A DNA stretch of 64,000 nucleotides, taken from NCBI GenBank assembly GCA_942492115.1, contig CALODL010000027.1, positions 1 to 64,000 on the forward strand. The letters are read 5' to 3'. The notes below the pieces were generated by a model. That model searched no databases and was not told the DNA's origin. It worked only from the letters and a program-made list of their open reading frames with translations. Shown piece by piece: positions 15,894 through 24,934 of this stretch. This stretch comes from CALODL01 sp942492115 (GTDB lineage: Bacteria; Planctomycetota; Phycisphaerae; UBA1845; CAIVHJ01). Position 1 is the stretch's first letter. Every line of letters begins with the position of its first letter. Position numbers and translations under genes: made by a program.

Positions 15894-17336
15894 CTACAGC
15901 GCGGCGATCAATTCGCGGATGGGTTCAATGTAGTCGCGGATGATCGTGTCGCGCTGCAGGGCCCCGATGAAAAAACCCAGCGTTAGCCACGGGCCCATCG
16001 GCATGGCTCGGCGGCGTTTGACGGGCAGCGCAAGTACCCATCCGGCAAGGGCAAGAAGCGTTGCGATGAAATAGCCAACAACTACTGATTCCCAGCCGAT
16101 GACCGCGCCGGCTGCCGCCATGAGGTGTATATCGCCGACGCCGAATGCCTCTTTGCCGAAGAGAATGGTGAAACAGATGCGAACGATCCACCCGATTGCA
16201 CCCGCCACGAAGAAACCGCTTGCTGCGGTGGCCAACCCGCGCACCGGGTTCCAATCGGGGATCGGACTCCAGTGCCAGGCGTTCATGAGTTGATCCGACA
16301 GCATCCATCCGGCAATGAACAAGCCGACCGTGGGCAGCAGCGTCAACGCTTCGATGGACACCACACGCCGTGCGGTCAGTCGCTCTTCTTCGAGTGCGTC
16401 TTCGATTTCCTCGTCTGCTTCGCGATTGACCATACTTGCACCCACGAGCAGCAAGAAAGCCAGGGCAATAGCAGGAATGGCCCGCACAGCAAAGCCGGAC
16501 TCGGCGGGGTCTGCGGATGGCATGCCGTGAAAATGGATCAGGGCACATACGACGACTGCAACCGTGAAGTACAGCACGACGCCCGTCAACCAGGCACTGG
16601 GTGAAAAACCGACCACCTCTTTCTCGGGCGTGGCTGCGGGAGCGCCAGCCGCGTCAGTTCCGGAGCCCTCGGCGTCCACCGAGAATTCAGGAGAATCGTC
16701 AACCTGGCCCCGCCAGTACACACACCACGCCATATGCGTCGCGATCGCGCCCAACGTGGCGAACAGCACGGCCCATCCGAACTGGGGGCCCGGGCGCGGC
16801 CAGGCCGTCTGGTGTGCCGGGGTCCACCAGGCATGGGCAACGAAGCCGACGACAGTCGCCAGGCGGGTGAACCTGATGTCTACCCAGTATACCTGTAAGT
16901 CGATGGCGGACATTGCCAAAAGGCATGCGAACAAGATGGCGTACGCCAGATAAATGGGCCAATCGGCGCAAAACAGATATGCAACACTCCAGAACCGTGA
17001 GGGTGTCAGGCCCGTCAATTTTCCGGAGATGAAAAATGCATCGAACAACACCACCGCCACGAGGATCATCAGGGCTTCGATGTGCACGTAGCGGGGGGGG
17101 ATTTCCTCCCGACACACGGCGCACCGGCCCCGCAGTCTGAAGTAGCTGATGATGGGGATGTTATCGTGCCAGCGGATACGCGTTTCGCAGCCTGGGCAGA
17201 AGGACCACCTCGGCTTGTTGACCGCCAGATCGCGCGGCAGCCGATAGGCCACGACATTCAGGAAGCTGCCGATACAACCCGACGCTCCGATGACCAGCGC
17301 CAGGCACCAAATCCACCACCAATCCTGCATGAGCAT
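15894..17336 (-). CDS. Type IV prepilin peptidase/N-methyltransferase, enlarged
   Basis: 480 residues against ~230-300 for typical family members. The N-terminal domain has GSFLNVVAYRLPRDL and the two zinc-binding Cys pairs CPGC and CAVC with IPIISYFRLRGRC between them, the methyltransferase signature. The aspartyl protease Asp residues lie in SAIDLQ and GVGDIHLM (the GxGD motif), near residues 155 and 395. A ~240-residue block between them holds extra hydrophobic helices and an acidic linker, and is unusual. The enzyme cleaves and methylates pseudopilins such as the one at 29.07 kb. An ATG at 17336 is chosen because GGAAAGG lies just upstream; a longer frame to 17492 has no homology. Confidence 0.82.
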   Translation of the reverse strand: MLMQDWWWIWCLALVIGASGCIGSFLNVVAYRLPRDLAVNKPRWSFCPGCETRIRWHDNIPIISYFRLRGRCAVCREEIPPRYVHIEALMILVAVVLFDAFFISGKLTGLTPSRFWSVAYLFCADWPIYLAYAILFACLLAMSAIDLQVYWVDIRFTRLATVVGFVAHAWWTPAHQTAWPRPGPQFGWAVLFATLGAIATHMAWCVYWRGQVDDSPEFSVDAEGSGTDAAGAPAATPEKEVVGFSPSAWLTGVVLYFTVAVVVCALIHFHGMPSADPAESGFAVRAIPAIALAFLLLVGASMVNREADEEIEDALEEERLTARRVVSIEALTLLPTVGLFIAGWMLSDQLMNAWHWSPIPDWNPVRGLATAASGFFVAGAIGWIVRICFTILFGKEAFGVGDIHLMAAAGAVIGWESVVVGYFIATLLALAGWVLALPVKRRRAMPMGPWLTLGFFIGALQRDTIIRDYIEPIRELIAAL

Positions 17337-17460
17337 GTGACCTTTCCAGCGACGCGCTTCGTTCCGGGCATCCTCCGCTGTCGCGAGCCCGTCGTCCAGA
17401 CTCAGTTCCCAAACGCATGACCGGCTGTCCGAGTCCAGGTGGTCGTGTGTCAGCCAGATC

Positions 17461-17988
17461 CTACAACACCAGGCTCTGCACGATGGCCTCACAGACTTCC
17501 GGCGGTGTCAGGGTGGCGGTGTCGATACGTATCGTACACATCTCGAGGTAGAGAGGTTCCCGCGCGGCCAACAGCTGTTGTGTTTCATCGCGTAAGGCAC
17601 CCGACGTCAGCGGTGGTCGGTCCGTATCAGACCGTGGATCGGCGGAGAGTCGCCGCAGGATCGTTTCGAGGTCGGCGTCCAACCAGACGATGCGTCCGAG
17701 GCGGGCGAGCCGGTCTGCACTGTCTGGGTCGAGCACCGCCCCGCCTCCTACGCTGATCACCGCGGGGCCGCTCGGCGAAAGCTCAGCGATGGTATCGTGT
17801 TCCAGACTGCGGAATGCCGTGGCACCGTCCCGGGCGAAGATCGTGGCAATCGAGCAGCCGGCTCGGGCGGTGATAACCTGGTCGGTGTCGATGAACTCGC
17901 GTCTGAGCCGGTCGGCCAGCAGTGAGCCCACTGTCGTTTTTCCAGTGGCCCGATAGCCGATGAGCACGATGTGGTCGGCAGCGCTCAC
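17461..17988 (-). CDS. aroK: Shikimate kinase
   Basis: 175 residues, the usual length. It phosphorylates shikimate at the 3-hydroxyl in the chorismate pathway. The P-loop is GYRATGKTT (residues about 11-19). FIDTD is the Mg/shikimate-binding aspartate region, FRSLEHDTI contains the conserved F-R-x-x-E, VISVGGGAV is the shikimate-binding GGG loop, and RPPL with the following lid closes over ATP. Its ATG overlaps the TGA of the AroD-AroE gene by four bases, so the two are translationally coupled and together supply three successive pathway steps. Confidence 0.92.
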   Translation of the reverse strand: MSAADHIVLIGYRATGKTTVGSLLADRLRREFIDTDQVITARAGCSIATIFARDGATAFRSLEHDTIAELSPSGPAVISVGGGAVLDPDSADRLARLGRIVWLDADLETILRRLSADPRSDTDRPPLTSGALRDETQQLLAAREPLYLEMCTIRIDTATLTPPEVCEAIVQSLVL

Positions 17989-19577
17989 GACACTCCATGG
18001 GCTGTGGATGTGCGTCGATCCAATGTGCGCTCTGCGGCTCGGCGCATGATCTCTATCGGAGCCAGTCGACCTGTCCAGATGGTGAACTGGCGCGCGGCTT
18101 GCTTGAGGAAGAACGTCAAGCCGTCGTGGATGGCACAGCCGCGCTCTTCAGCAAGGTCCAGGAGCCGGGTCCGGCGCGGGCAGTAGACGGCGTCGAAGAC
18201 CACCGCGCCTTCGGGAATCCCCTCAGCCTCGAGGGGGCTGCTGTAGATGTCAGGCCATGTGCCGGCCGGTGTACAGTTGACGATAACGTCGGCTTGGGGC
18301 GCTTCAAGGGGGTTCAGTGCGGCGGCGTTGCAGCCGAGCGATTCGGCAAGAGTTCGAGCGTGTTCCGGCGTTCGATTGTGGATGGTCAATTCCGCGCCAG
18401 TGCCGGCCAACGCCGTCCCGATCGTTCGCGCGAGTCCGCCGGCGCCGAGCACGGCGAAGCGTAGTGCGCCCAGGTCGGTCGGCGAGCACCCCAAGCCTTC
18501 GGCGAGCCAGGCCATCGCAGCAGGTTGATCCGTGTTATCGCCACGGACATGCTCTCCGTCCAAACGCAGCGTGTTTACGGCCCCGAGTGCACGAATGTCG
18601 TCCGATGCATGAGGTGCGATCAGTTCGAACGCGTGCTGCTTGTGCGGTGCGGTGATACTGAAGCCACGTATGTCGAGCCAGGGGCGCTGGACAATGCCTT
18701 GCGCAAAATCAATGAACGCCGCCCGGCCGGGCGGAACGCGCCACGGCACATAGACGGCATCAAGCCCTTCTGCGGCAAAAGCGGCGTTGTGCACGGCCGG
18801 GCTCAGGCTGTGACCAACAGGGTGACCGATCAGTCCATAGACCGCCGTCTCAGCATTGATTGCACGCCAGTTGTAGGTCTCGAGGAGTTCGGCTGCGGTG
18901 GGTTGGCCTGGGGCCGTTGTTTCAATAGTACTGAGTGCAGCGTACGTGAGCGCGGCGCCGTACTTGCGTCCGAGGATGCGTGAAGGCAGAGCATCCGGTC
19001 CCATGCAGAAGACGGTCGCACGGTGTCCGGCGTGACGTTGCAGATCCAGAGCATGGAGGTTGTCCAGTGGCGCGGTGGCCAGCCAAACCATTTTGGCCAT
19101 GGCACATGTCGATCCGGTCATGGCCGCGAGGCGCTCGTCTATGCCCGGGTGGGGCCCGGTCGTGTGATGGTCGCTGAGGATCAGGTGTGCGCCGGGGCTG
19201 CCGGCGTGCTCGATGGCGTTCAGGGCCAGGTTGCGCAGGTCGTCCGAACGCGTATAATCGGTGTACTCGACGTCGACGAACTGAGCACCATGGGCCGCAA
19301 CACGGGCCAGGACGGAGAAGCGCGTGCGAACATCGCCTTCGAACTGGCCGCCCTGTTCTGATGGGCGGCAGGTCAGCACCAGCGTCGAAGCATGTTCGAC
19401 CAGCCACTCGGCCAGCGTTTCGATGCGGTCGAGTTCCGCAGGCAGCAGCATGTCGATGCGTAGCTCTACGAGGTCAGCTCCGGCCTGACGTGCGCGGTCA
19501 TAATCGCGGACCATTTCGTCGAGCGTGCTGGCACTGCACGAGACACACATGCGGGTCGAAGAAGAGCGTTGAGGCAT
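17985..19577 (-). CDS. aroDE: Bifunctional 3-dehydroquinate dehydratase / shikimate dehydrogenase
   Basis: 530 residues combining two consecutive shikimate-pathway enzymes. The N-terminal type I dehydratase (residues ~10-225) has ELRIDML, the catalytic His in LILSDHHTTG and the Schiff-base Lys in AKMVWLA. The C-terminal shikimate dehydrogenase has GHPVGHSLSPAVHN, TAPHK (catalytic Lys), ALGAVNTL, GDNTD and the NADP-binding GAGGLART. This fusion order is like plant and some chlamydial/planctomycete enzymes. An upstream frame extension to 19676 lacks homology, and the ATG at 19577 starts the conserved part. It overlaps aroK by 4 bases and lies 105 bases after clpB. Confidence 0.92.
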   Translation of the reverse strand: MPQRSSSTRMCVSCSASTLDEMVRDYDRARQAGADLVELRIDMLLPAELDRIETLAEWLVEHASTLVLTCRPSEQGGQFEGDVRTRFSVLARVAAHGAQFVDVEYTDYTRSDDLRNLALNAIEHAGSPGAHLILSDHHTTGPHPGIDERLAAMTGSTCAMAKMVWLATAPLDNLHALDLQRHAGHRATVFCMGPDALPSRILGRKYGAALTYAALSTIETTAPGQPTAAELLETYNWRAINAETAVYGLIGHPVGHSLSPAVHNAAFAAEGLDAVYVPWRVPPGRAAFIDFAQGIVQRPWLDIRGFSITAPHKQHAFELIAPHASDDIRALGAVNTLRLDGEHVRGDNTDQPAAMAWLAEGLGCSPTDLGALRFAVLGAGGLARTIGTALAGTGAELTIHNRTPEHARTLAESLGCNAAALNPLEAPQADVIVNCTPAGTWPDIYSSPLEAEGIPEGAVVFDAVYCPRRTRLLDLAEERGCAIHDGLTFFLKQAARQFTIWTGRLAPIEIMRRAAERTLDRRTSTAHGVS

Positions 19578-19682
19578 GCAGTCATTATCGGCAGGTGACA
19601 GTGCGGATAAAAGGCCAATCCGCTCTGGCCGGACAACCCGACGCGCCCCACGATGTGCCCGGGGCTGTCCGACCATGCCGTG

Positions 19683-22289
19683 CTAGGCCAGTTGCTCGTG
19701 CTCGGCCTTACTGAAACTGAACCCCTCGCCCTGCCGATCGACCAGGATGGTGTCGCCTACGGCAAAATCACCTGCCAGCAGCTTGCGGGCCAGTGGGTTT
19801 TCGACCTGCTGCTGGATGAGGCGCTTGAGCGGTCGGGCACCATACACGGGGTCGTAGCCGTCTGCCGCGAGGGCATCACACGCCGCGTCGGTCATCTCGA
19901 GGAAGATTTTGCGCTCGGCCAGCCGGTCCTGCAGGATGGCGATCTGGATGTCCACGATCTTGCGCAGATCTGACTGCTCGAGGCGGTGGAAGATGATCGT
20001 CTCGTCGATGCGGTTGATGAACTCGGGGCGGAAGTATTGCTTCAGTTCAGCACGTACTGCGGGTTCGATTTCGAAGTCTCCGGCCCCGCTTTCCGACAGG
20101 CTCTGTATCTGAGCGCTGCCAATGTTGCTGGTCATGATGATCAACGTGTTCTTGAAGTCTATCGTGCGGCCGTGGCCGTCGGTCAGACGACCATCATCCA
20201 AAACTTGCAGCAACACATTGAACACATCCGGGTGCGCCTTTTCGACCTCATCAAAAAGGATCACACAATACGGCCGACGATGAACTGCTTCGGTCAGTCT
20301 TCCGCCCTCCTGGTACCCGATGTACCCGGGCGGTGCTCCGATGAGCCGTGCCACGGCGTGTTGTTCCATGTACTCGCTCATGTCGATGCGTACGAAGGCA
20401 TCCTGGGAATCGAACAGGAAATCGGCCAGAGCCTTGCACAATTCGGTCTTGCCAACGCCAGTCGGGCCCAGGAACAGAAACGAACCCATCGGCCGCTGGG
20501 GATCGCCCAGCCCGCTGCGATTGCGACGCACCGCGTCGCTGACCGCCCGGACCGCTTCGGTTTGGCCGACGACGCGCTCGGCCAGGCACTGTTCCATTCG
20601 CAGGAGGCGGTCTTTCTCGCCTTCCATGAGGCGATTGAGCGGGACGCCCGTCCAGCGGCTGACCACCTCGGCAATCTCCTCGGCCGTGACCTCTTCATGA
20701 ATCAATGCATCGCCACGCTCGGTAATGTGTTCCAGCTCCGACTGAACGCTATCGAGCTGCTGATTGAGATCGCGCATCTCACCGTACTGAATGCGGGCGG
20801 CAGTTTCGAGCTGCCCCTGGCGTTGGGCATTGTCCAATTCGTTTTGCTTCATCTCGATGAGTTCACGCGTTTCCTTGGCACTCTTGAGCAGGGCACTCTC
20901 GTTCTCCCACCGTGCGGATAACTCGGTGTTCTTTTCACTCAGTTGGGCGAGCTCGCGCTCGACTTTCTCCAGTTGGCTGATCGAACCGTCGTCCTTTTCG
21001 CGCTTCAGTGCCTCGCGTTCGATTTCGAGTTGTAGGATTCGCCGGCGTGTCTCATCCAGTTCGGCGGGCATCGATTCGTTCTCGATACGCAGGCGCGCCG
21101 CTGCCTCGTCGATGAGATCGATGGCCTTGTCGGGCAGGAAGCGGTCCGGGATATACCGGTTGCTCAGCATTGCAGCGGCAACCAGGGCCGAGTCCTGGAT
21201 ACGCACACCGTGATGGGCATCGTATCGTGGCTTCAAGCCGCGCAGGATGGCGATGGTGTCCTGGACAGACGGTTCACCGACCTTGACTGGTTGAAAGCGC
21301 CGTTCGAGAGCGCCGTCGCTCTCAACGTGTTCACGGTATTCAGTGAGGGTCGTTGCGCCGATGGTGCGCAGTTCGCCACGGGCCAGCGCCGGTTTGAGCA
21401 GGTTGCCCGCATCGACAGCACCCTCGGCGGCACCCGCGCCCACGACCGTATGCAGTTCGTCTATGAACAGGACGACATGCCCGTCGCTGTCAACGACCTC
21501 GCGGACGACCGCCTTGAGGCGATCCTCGAACTCTCCACGGTATTTGGCCCCGGCGATGAGGGCGCCCATATCGAGTGCGATGATGCGGCGATCTCTCAGG
21601 GCATCCGGTACGTCGCCGTTAACGATTCGCAGGGCCAGGCCTTCGACGATTGCCGTCTTGCCAACACCCGGCTCGCCGATGAGTACGGGATTGTTCTTCG
21701 TGCGACGCGCGAGGACCTGCATGCATCGGCGGATCTCCTCGTCGCGTCCAATGACCGGGTCGATTTTTCCACGCCGCGCCAACTCGACGAGATCCCGGCC
21801 GTAGCGCTGCAGGGCCTGGTAGGTGTCCTCGGGGTTTTGGGTGGTGACTGTGCTGCCTCCGCGAATCTCTTTGAGGGCGGCAAGCACCATCTCGGGTTGG
21901 GCGCCGCAAACGGTCAGTATTTCCTTTGCTTCGGACGCCACTTCGGTCAATGCCAGCAGCAAGTGCTCGGTGGAAATGTATTGATCCTTCAGTTTGTCCG
22001 CCTGCTGTTGGGCGGCGTCGAGGACGGACTGGAACTTTGGATCCAAGCCCAGTTGCCCACCCGAGACCCTGGGCAGGCGCTGGAGCTCGCCGTCAGTGAT
22101 TTCCTGCAACCGCGGGACGTGGGCTCCGATTTTTTCCAGAATAGGGGCAACGATGCCGCCTGTGGTGTCGTGGATCATGGCTGCGAGCAGATGCAGCGGT
22201 TGCAGCATGCCGTGCTGCATGGCCGTCGCCCGTTCGCGCGCGTCATTGATGGCTTGTTGGGCCTTGATGGTCATTTTGTCGAGTCTCAT
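19683..22289 (-). CDS. clpB: ATP-dependent disaggregase ClpB
   Basis: 868 residues, the full family length. The N-domain (residues 1-145) precedes NBD1 with Walker A GEPGVGKTAIVEG and Walker B VVLFIDELHT. The ClpB-specific coiled-coil M-domain follows (LEIEREALKREKDDGSI through NQQLDSVQSELEHI, residues ~400-530). NBD2 has GPTGVGKTELCKA and VILFDEVEK, then a C-terminal domain. ClpB resolubilises protein aggregates with DnaK. The M-domain and the lack of a ClpP-binding loop distinguish it from ClpA/ClpC. I see no CIRCE or clear sigma32 promoter upstream, only a short inverted repeat in the leader. Confidence 0.95.
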   Translation of the reverse strand: MRLDKMTIKAQQAINDARERATAMQHGMLQPLHLLAAMIHDTTGGIVAPILEKIGAHVPRLQEITDGELQRLPRVSGGQLGLDPKFQSVLDAAQQQADKLKDQYISTEHLLLALTEVASEAKEILTVCGAQPEMVLAALKEIRGGSTVTTQNPEDTYQALQRYGRDLVELARRGKIDPVIGRDEEIRRCMQVLARRTKNNPVLIGEPGVGKTAIVEGLALRIVNGDVPDALRDRRIIALDMGALIAGAKYRGEFEDRLKAVVREVVDSDGHVVLFIDELHTVVGAGAAEGAVDAGNLLKPALARGELRTIGATTLTEYREHVESDGALERRFQPVKVGEPSVQDTIAILRGLKPRYDAHHGVRIQDSALVAAAMLSNRYIPDRFLPDKAIDLIDEAAARLRIENESMPAELDETRRRILQLEIEREALKREKDDGSISQLEKVERELAQLSEKNTELSARWENESALLKSAKETRELIEMKQNELDNAQRQGQLETAARIQYGEMRDLNQQLDSVQSELEHITERGDALIHEEVTAEEIAEVVSRWTGVPLNRLMEGEKDRLLRMEQCLAERVVGQTEAVRAVSDAVRRNRSGLGDPQRPMGSFLFLGPTGVGKTELCKALADFLFDSQDAFVRIDMSEYMEQHAVARLIGAPPGYIGYQEGGRLTEAVHRRPYCVILFDEVEKAHPDVFNVLLQVLDDGRLTDGHGRTIDFKNTLIIMTSNIGSAQIQSLSESGAGDFEIEPAVRAELKQYFRPEFINRIDETIIFHRLEQSDLRKIVDIQIAILQDRLAERKIFLEMTDAACDALAADGYDPVYGARPLKRLIQQQVENPLARKLLAGDFAVGDTILVDRQGEGFSFSKAEHEQLA

Positions 22290-22310
22290 GGGTTACCCCC
22301 GCATATCGTG

Positions 22311-22329
22311 GTCGCACCTTGGATGCGAC
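22311..22329. repeat. Short inverted repeat in the clpB leader
   Basis: GTCGCA (22311-22316) and TGCGAC (22324-22329) flank a 7-base loop, 22 bases upstream of the clpB start. It is too short to be CIRCE. The rest of the 221-base gap between clpB and maf shows nothing recognisable. Confidence 0.3.
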
Positions 22330-22510
22330 AAGCCTCGGAACAAGCAGAATCGGGCGCCTATTGAAGTGGGTGCCAGGTGCCACACGGTAGAAGATTGAGC
22401 AAGTCGCGTGCCGCGCTGAATCCTGCGTGCGGGCCGGTTTGACGCTGTGGCGCGGGGGTGAGCCAGGCCGGGCTGCCTTATTGACAGGGGCGGCAGACAC
22501 GCGCGAGTGG

Positions 22511-23125
22511 TTACTCCGGCGCCTGGGGGGTGCCGAGCGGGCGGATATTGAACCGTTCGAGCATGGCCGTGACCAACTCCATGGGCAAGCCCACGACGTT
22601 GGAATAACTGCCCTCGTACCCCGTGACATTGGGCTCGTCGGCGTCCTGGATCCCGTACGCGCCGGCCTTGCCTTGCCACTGGCCGGAATCGAGATAGGCT
22701 TCAATGGTGTCAGGATCGAGCGGTCGCATGGTCACCCGCGTGACGTCATGTTGAATCAGGCGGTCGCATGTTTCGATGTTGAGCACGGTGACCCCGGTGA
22801 TGACATCGTGCGACGTACCCGCCAGGCGACCGAGCATGTCACGGGCTTCACCGCGATCGGCAGCCTTACCGTAAAGGCGGCCGTCGAGTGCGACGACGGT
22901 GTCTGCGGCAAGGATCCAGGCCTGTTCAAACCGTGCGGCGACGTCGCGGGCTTTGTAATAACTCAGGGCTTCAGCCCAATGGTGCGGTTTGTCCTCGCGG
23001 CCGCGCGGCAACGGTTCTTCGACCTCGGAAGGGTGAATCGTGAATTCGTACCCGGCCTCGCGCAAAAGCTCGGCACGGCGCGGGCTCTGTGAGGCGAGAA
23101 TCAGATCCTTGTCGTTGACAGGCAT
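22511..23125 (-). CDS. maf: Maf-like nucleoside triphosphate pyrophosphatase
   Basis: 204 residues. The Maf/HAM1-fold signature LILASQSPRRAELL starts at residue ~8, followed by DTVVALDGRLYGKA (catalytic Asp) and the KAGAYGIQD loop with YSNVVGLP. These enzymes hydrolyse dTTP/UTP or modified nucleotides to the monophosphate, a house-cleaning role. Insertions such as EPLPRGREDKPHHWAE and the D/S-rich C-terminus are typical of the group. It lies 36 bases after the DUF2062 gene in the same transcript direction. Confidence 0.88.
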   Translation of the reverse strand: MPVNDKDLILASQSPRRAELLREAGYEFTIHPSEVEEPLPRGREDKPHHWAEALSYYKARDVAARFEQAWILAADTVVALDGRLYGKAADRGEARDMLGRLAGTSHDVITGVTVLNIETCDRLIQHDVTRVTMRPLDPDTIEAYLDSGQWQGKAGAYGIQDADEPNVTGYEGSYSNVVGLPMELVTAMLERFNIRPLGTPQAPE

Positions 23126-23161
23126 GCCCGAATTGTACCGCGTTTCAGCGCACTCGGGGAG

Positions 23162-23779
23162 TCAGGCAGAGGGTGAATCCTGACGCAAACGGGGTCGCGA
23201 CGTCTTCAGGCATGCCCGTTCCCGGGCGGACAGGCTGCGTTTGCGGAAGAACCGTGGACGGGGGAACCGCTGGCGATAGAACCCCACCAACCACAACGTG
23301 AGGAAGTATCCCGGGATGGCGCAACCCGCGCCAACGATGAAGCTTCCGATCCACAATTCGACGCCGAGTGACCACACGAGCCCAAGGACCTTCGACCAGA
23401 ACGAGCCGTCGAACATGTGCGAGGCCAGGTTGGTCATTCCGCCTATGCTGTCGGCGATCTCCTGAATTTTGGCTTGAACTGCGGATTCTCCGTCGACCAT
23501 GCTGGTCTTGACCAGTTTCTGGCCGATACGCCAATTCCAATAGTAGATCCACAACATGGTGACCGGATTGGAGATCCACACCATGGCCATACTGATGACC
23601 TTGTTGGCTTTCATTGCGGTCGCGGCGAGGAGTGCGACAAACATCTGTACACCAATCGTGGGAGTCATCGCAATGAACAGACCGATGGCGGCGCCCATGG
23701 CGATTTGATGTGGCGTGTCATCGGCATGGAGTATGCGGAAGACGGCTATTCGTCTGATTCTGCGCAACCAGTTGGACAT
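23162..23779 (-). CDS. DUF2062 integral membrane protein
   Basis: 205 residues with the DUF2062 pattern: TPHQIAMGAAIGLFIAMTPT near the N-terminus, then ANKVISMAMVWISNPVTMLW, and a further pair of helices (IGSFIVGAGCAIPGYFLTLW). The C-terminal tail is strongly basic. The family is widespread and often encoded near envelope glycosyltransferases, as here next to a GT9 gene, but its molecular role is unknown. Four or so transmembrane segments are visible. Confidence 0.78.
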   Translation of the reverse strand: MSNWLRRIRRIAVFRILHADDTPHQIAMGAAIGLFIAMTPTIGVQMFVALLAATAMKANKVISMAMVWISNPVTMLWIYYWNWRIGQKLVKTSMVDGESAVQAKIQEIADSIGGMTNLASHMFDGSFWSKVLGLVWSLGVELWIGSFIVGAGCAIPGYFLTLWLVGFYRQRFPRPRFFRKRSLSARERACLKTSRPRLRQDSPSA

Positions 23780-23863
23780 TGAGTCTTCCGCGTGATTCGA
23801 TCGACGGCGTGGACGGAGTCAAAATATTGTAGCGGACCTCACGTCCGTCGTCAGCCGATGCGC

Positions 23864-24934
23864 CTATTTCCTGGAAATCGCGGCGCTGATTCCTGCACTG
23901 ACCTGGTCGACCTCGAGGCGCTTCATGCACTCCAGCCCATGAGGACAGTCCCGCAAACGTCGCAGGAAGCACGGACTACAGGCAACTTTGGCCTGAAGAA
24001 CACTGTCATCGCGTCCGTAGGGTCCGGTGCGGGCAGGGTCAGTCGGTCCGAATAGTGTGACCTGGGGGCGGCCGAGGGCCATGGCGAGGTGGGATGTGGC
24101 CGAGTCGTTGCACAAGACGGCCGTGGCGCCGTCGATCAGCGCGACCAGAGCCGGAAGATCAGTGCGTCCCGCAAGATTGACCGGCTGCGTGTGGCACGCC
24201 AGCGCGATGTCGGAGCACAATTGCCTCTCGAGTGCACTGCCACACAGGATGACCGGAAGGTGAGCCGTGTCCACGATCCGGTCTATCGTCGCAGCGAAGC
24301 GCTCGGGGAGCCAGTTCTTGGTTTCCCAGCGCGACGAAGGCGACACGAGAACATAGGGTGCGGCGGCGTCGAAACCCATGCCGTGGCCAACATCAACCAC
24401 GCGCTGCCGGGCGTCGGCATCAACGGGCAGGCAAAACTCGATCGGGACATCGGCGAAACCGAGAACGGCTGCGGTCCGGTAGTTGCGGTCGACGGCATGT
24501 CGACCGTCGTCCGGCGCATCGATTCGATGCGTGTAGAACAAGCCGGCGCCTTCGCGTGCTGGCCGAAAACCGAGCCTGGTCCGGGCGCCGCTGGCCAGAG
24601 CCATGAGCCCACTGCGAAACAGGCCCTGAAGGTCGAGGGCGAGGTCGAAACGGCCGTCTCGCAGGCGCCTGATCCACCCGGGCATGCGCCACACTCCGCC
24701 CGGGATGGTGCGCAGGGTGCGAAATGCCTGGCGATCGAACGGGATGACGGCATCCAGTTCCGGGTGCCTGTTGAGCAGCGGGACGTAAGCCTCGTTGACC
24801 AGCCAGCTGATATGGGCTTGCGGGTAGCGGGTCCTCAGGCCGTGCAGCACGGGCAGGGCGTGGATGATATCGCCGAGGGCGCTGGGCTTGATCAGCAGGA
24901 TGCGCTCGAACTCGTGTGTCGTAAGGTCGGTCAT
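23864..24934 (-). CDS. GT9 family glycosyltransferase (heptosyltransferase-like)
   Basis: 356 residues of the GT-B fold. It has ILLIKPSALGDIIHALPVL at the N-terminus, the ADP-heptose transferase opening with the catalytic Asp in LGDIIH. A nucleotide-sugar binding half follows: VLVSPSSRWETKNWL, NLAGRTDLPALVALI, and CNDSATSHLAMALGRPQVTLFGPTDP. The family adds heptose to the LPS inner core, consistent with an outer membrane. Heptose as the donor is inferred from family membership. A Cys-rich C-terminus (CSPCFLRRLRDCPHGLECM) matches many GT9 proteins. Its ATG overlaps the stop of bpt by 4 bases. Confidence 0.85.
   Translation of the reverse strand: MTDLTTHEFERILLIKPSALGDIIHALPVLHGLRTRYPQAHISWLVNEAYVPLLNRHPELDAVIPFDRQAFRTLRTIPGGVWRMPGWIRRLRDGRFDLALDLQGLFRSGLMALASGARTRLGFRPAREGAGLFYTHRIDAPDDGRHAVDRNYRTAAVLGFADVPIEFCLPVDADARQRVVDVGHGMGFDAAAPYVLVSPSSRWETKNWLPERFAATIDRIVDTAHLPVILCGSALERQLCSDIALACHTQPVNLAGRTDLPALVALIDGATAVLCNDSATSHLAMALGRPQVTLFGPTDPARTGPYGRDDSVLQAKVACSPCFLRRLRDCPHGLECMKRLEVDQVSAGISAAISRK

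Noticed and set aside
19683..22330. Heat-shock CIRCE or sigma32 promoter before clpB
   Set aside because: The short GTCGCA/TGCGAC repeat does not match TTAGCACTC-N9-GAGTGCTAA, and no CTTGAA/CCCCAT pair was found.
22369..22383. GTGCCAGGTGCC-like sequences at 22.37 and 13.58 kb as a repeat family
   Set aside because: Only a few bases match by eye; the two copies lack shared flanks and may be coincidence.
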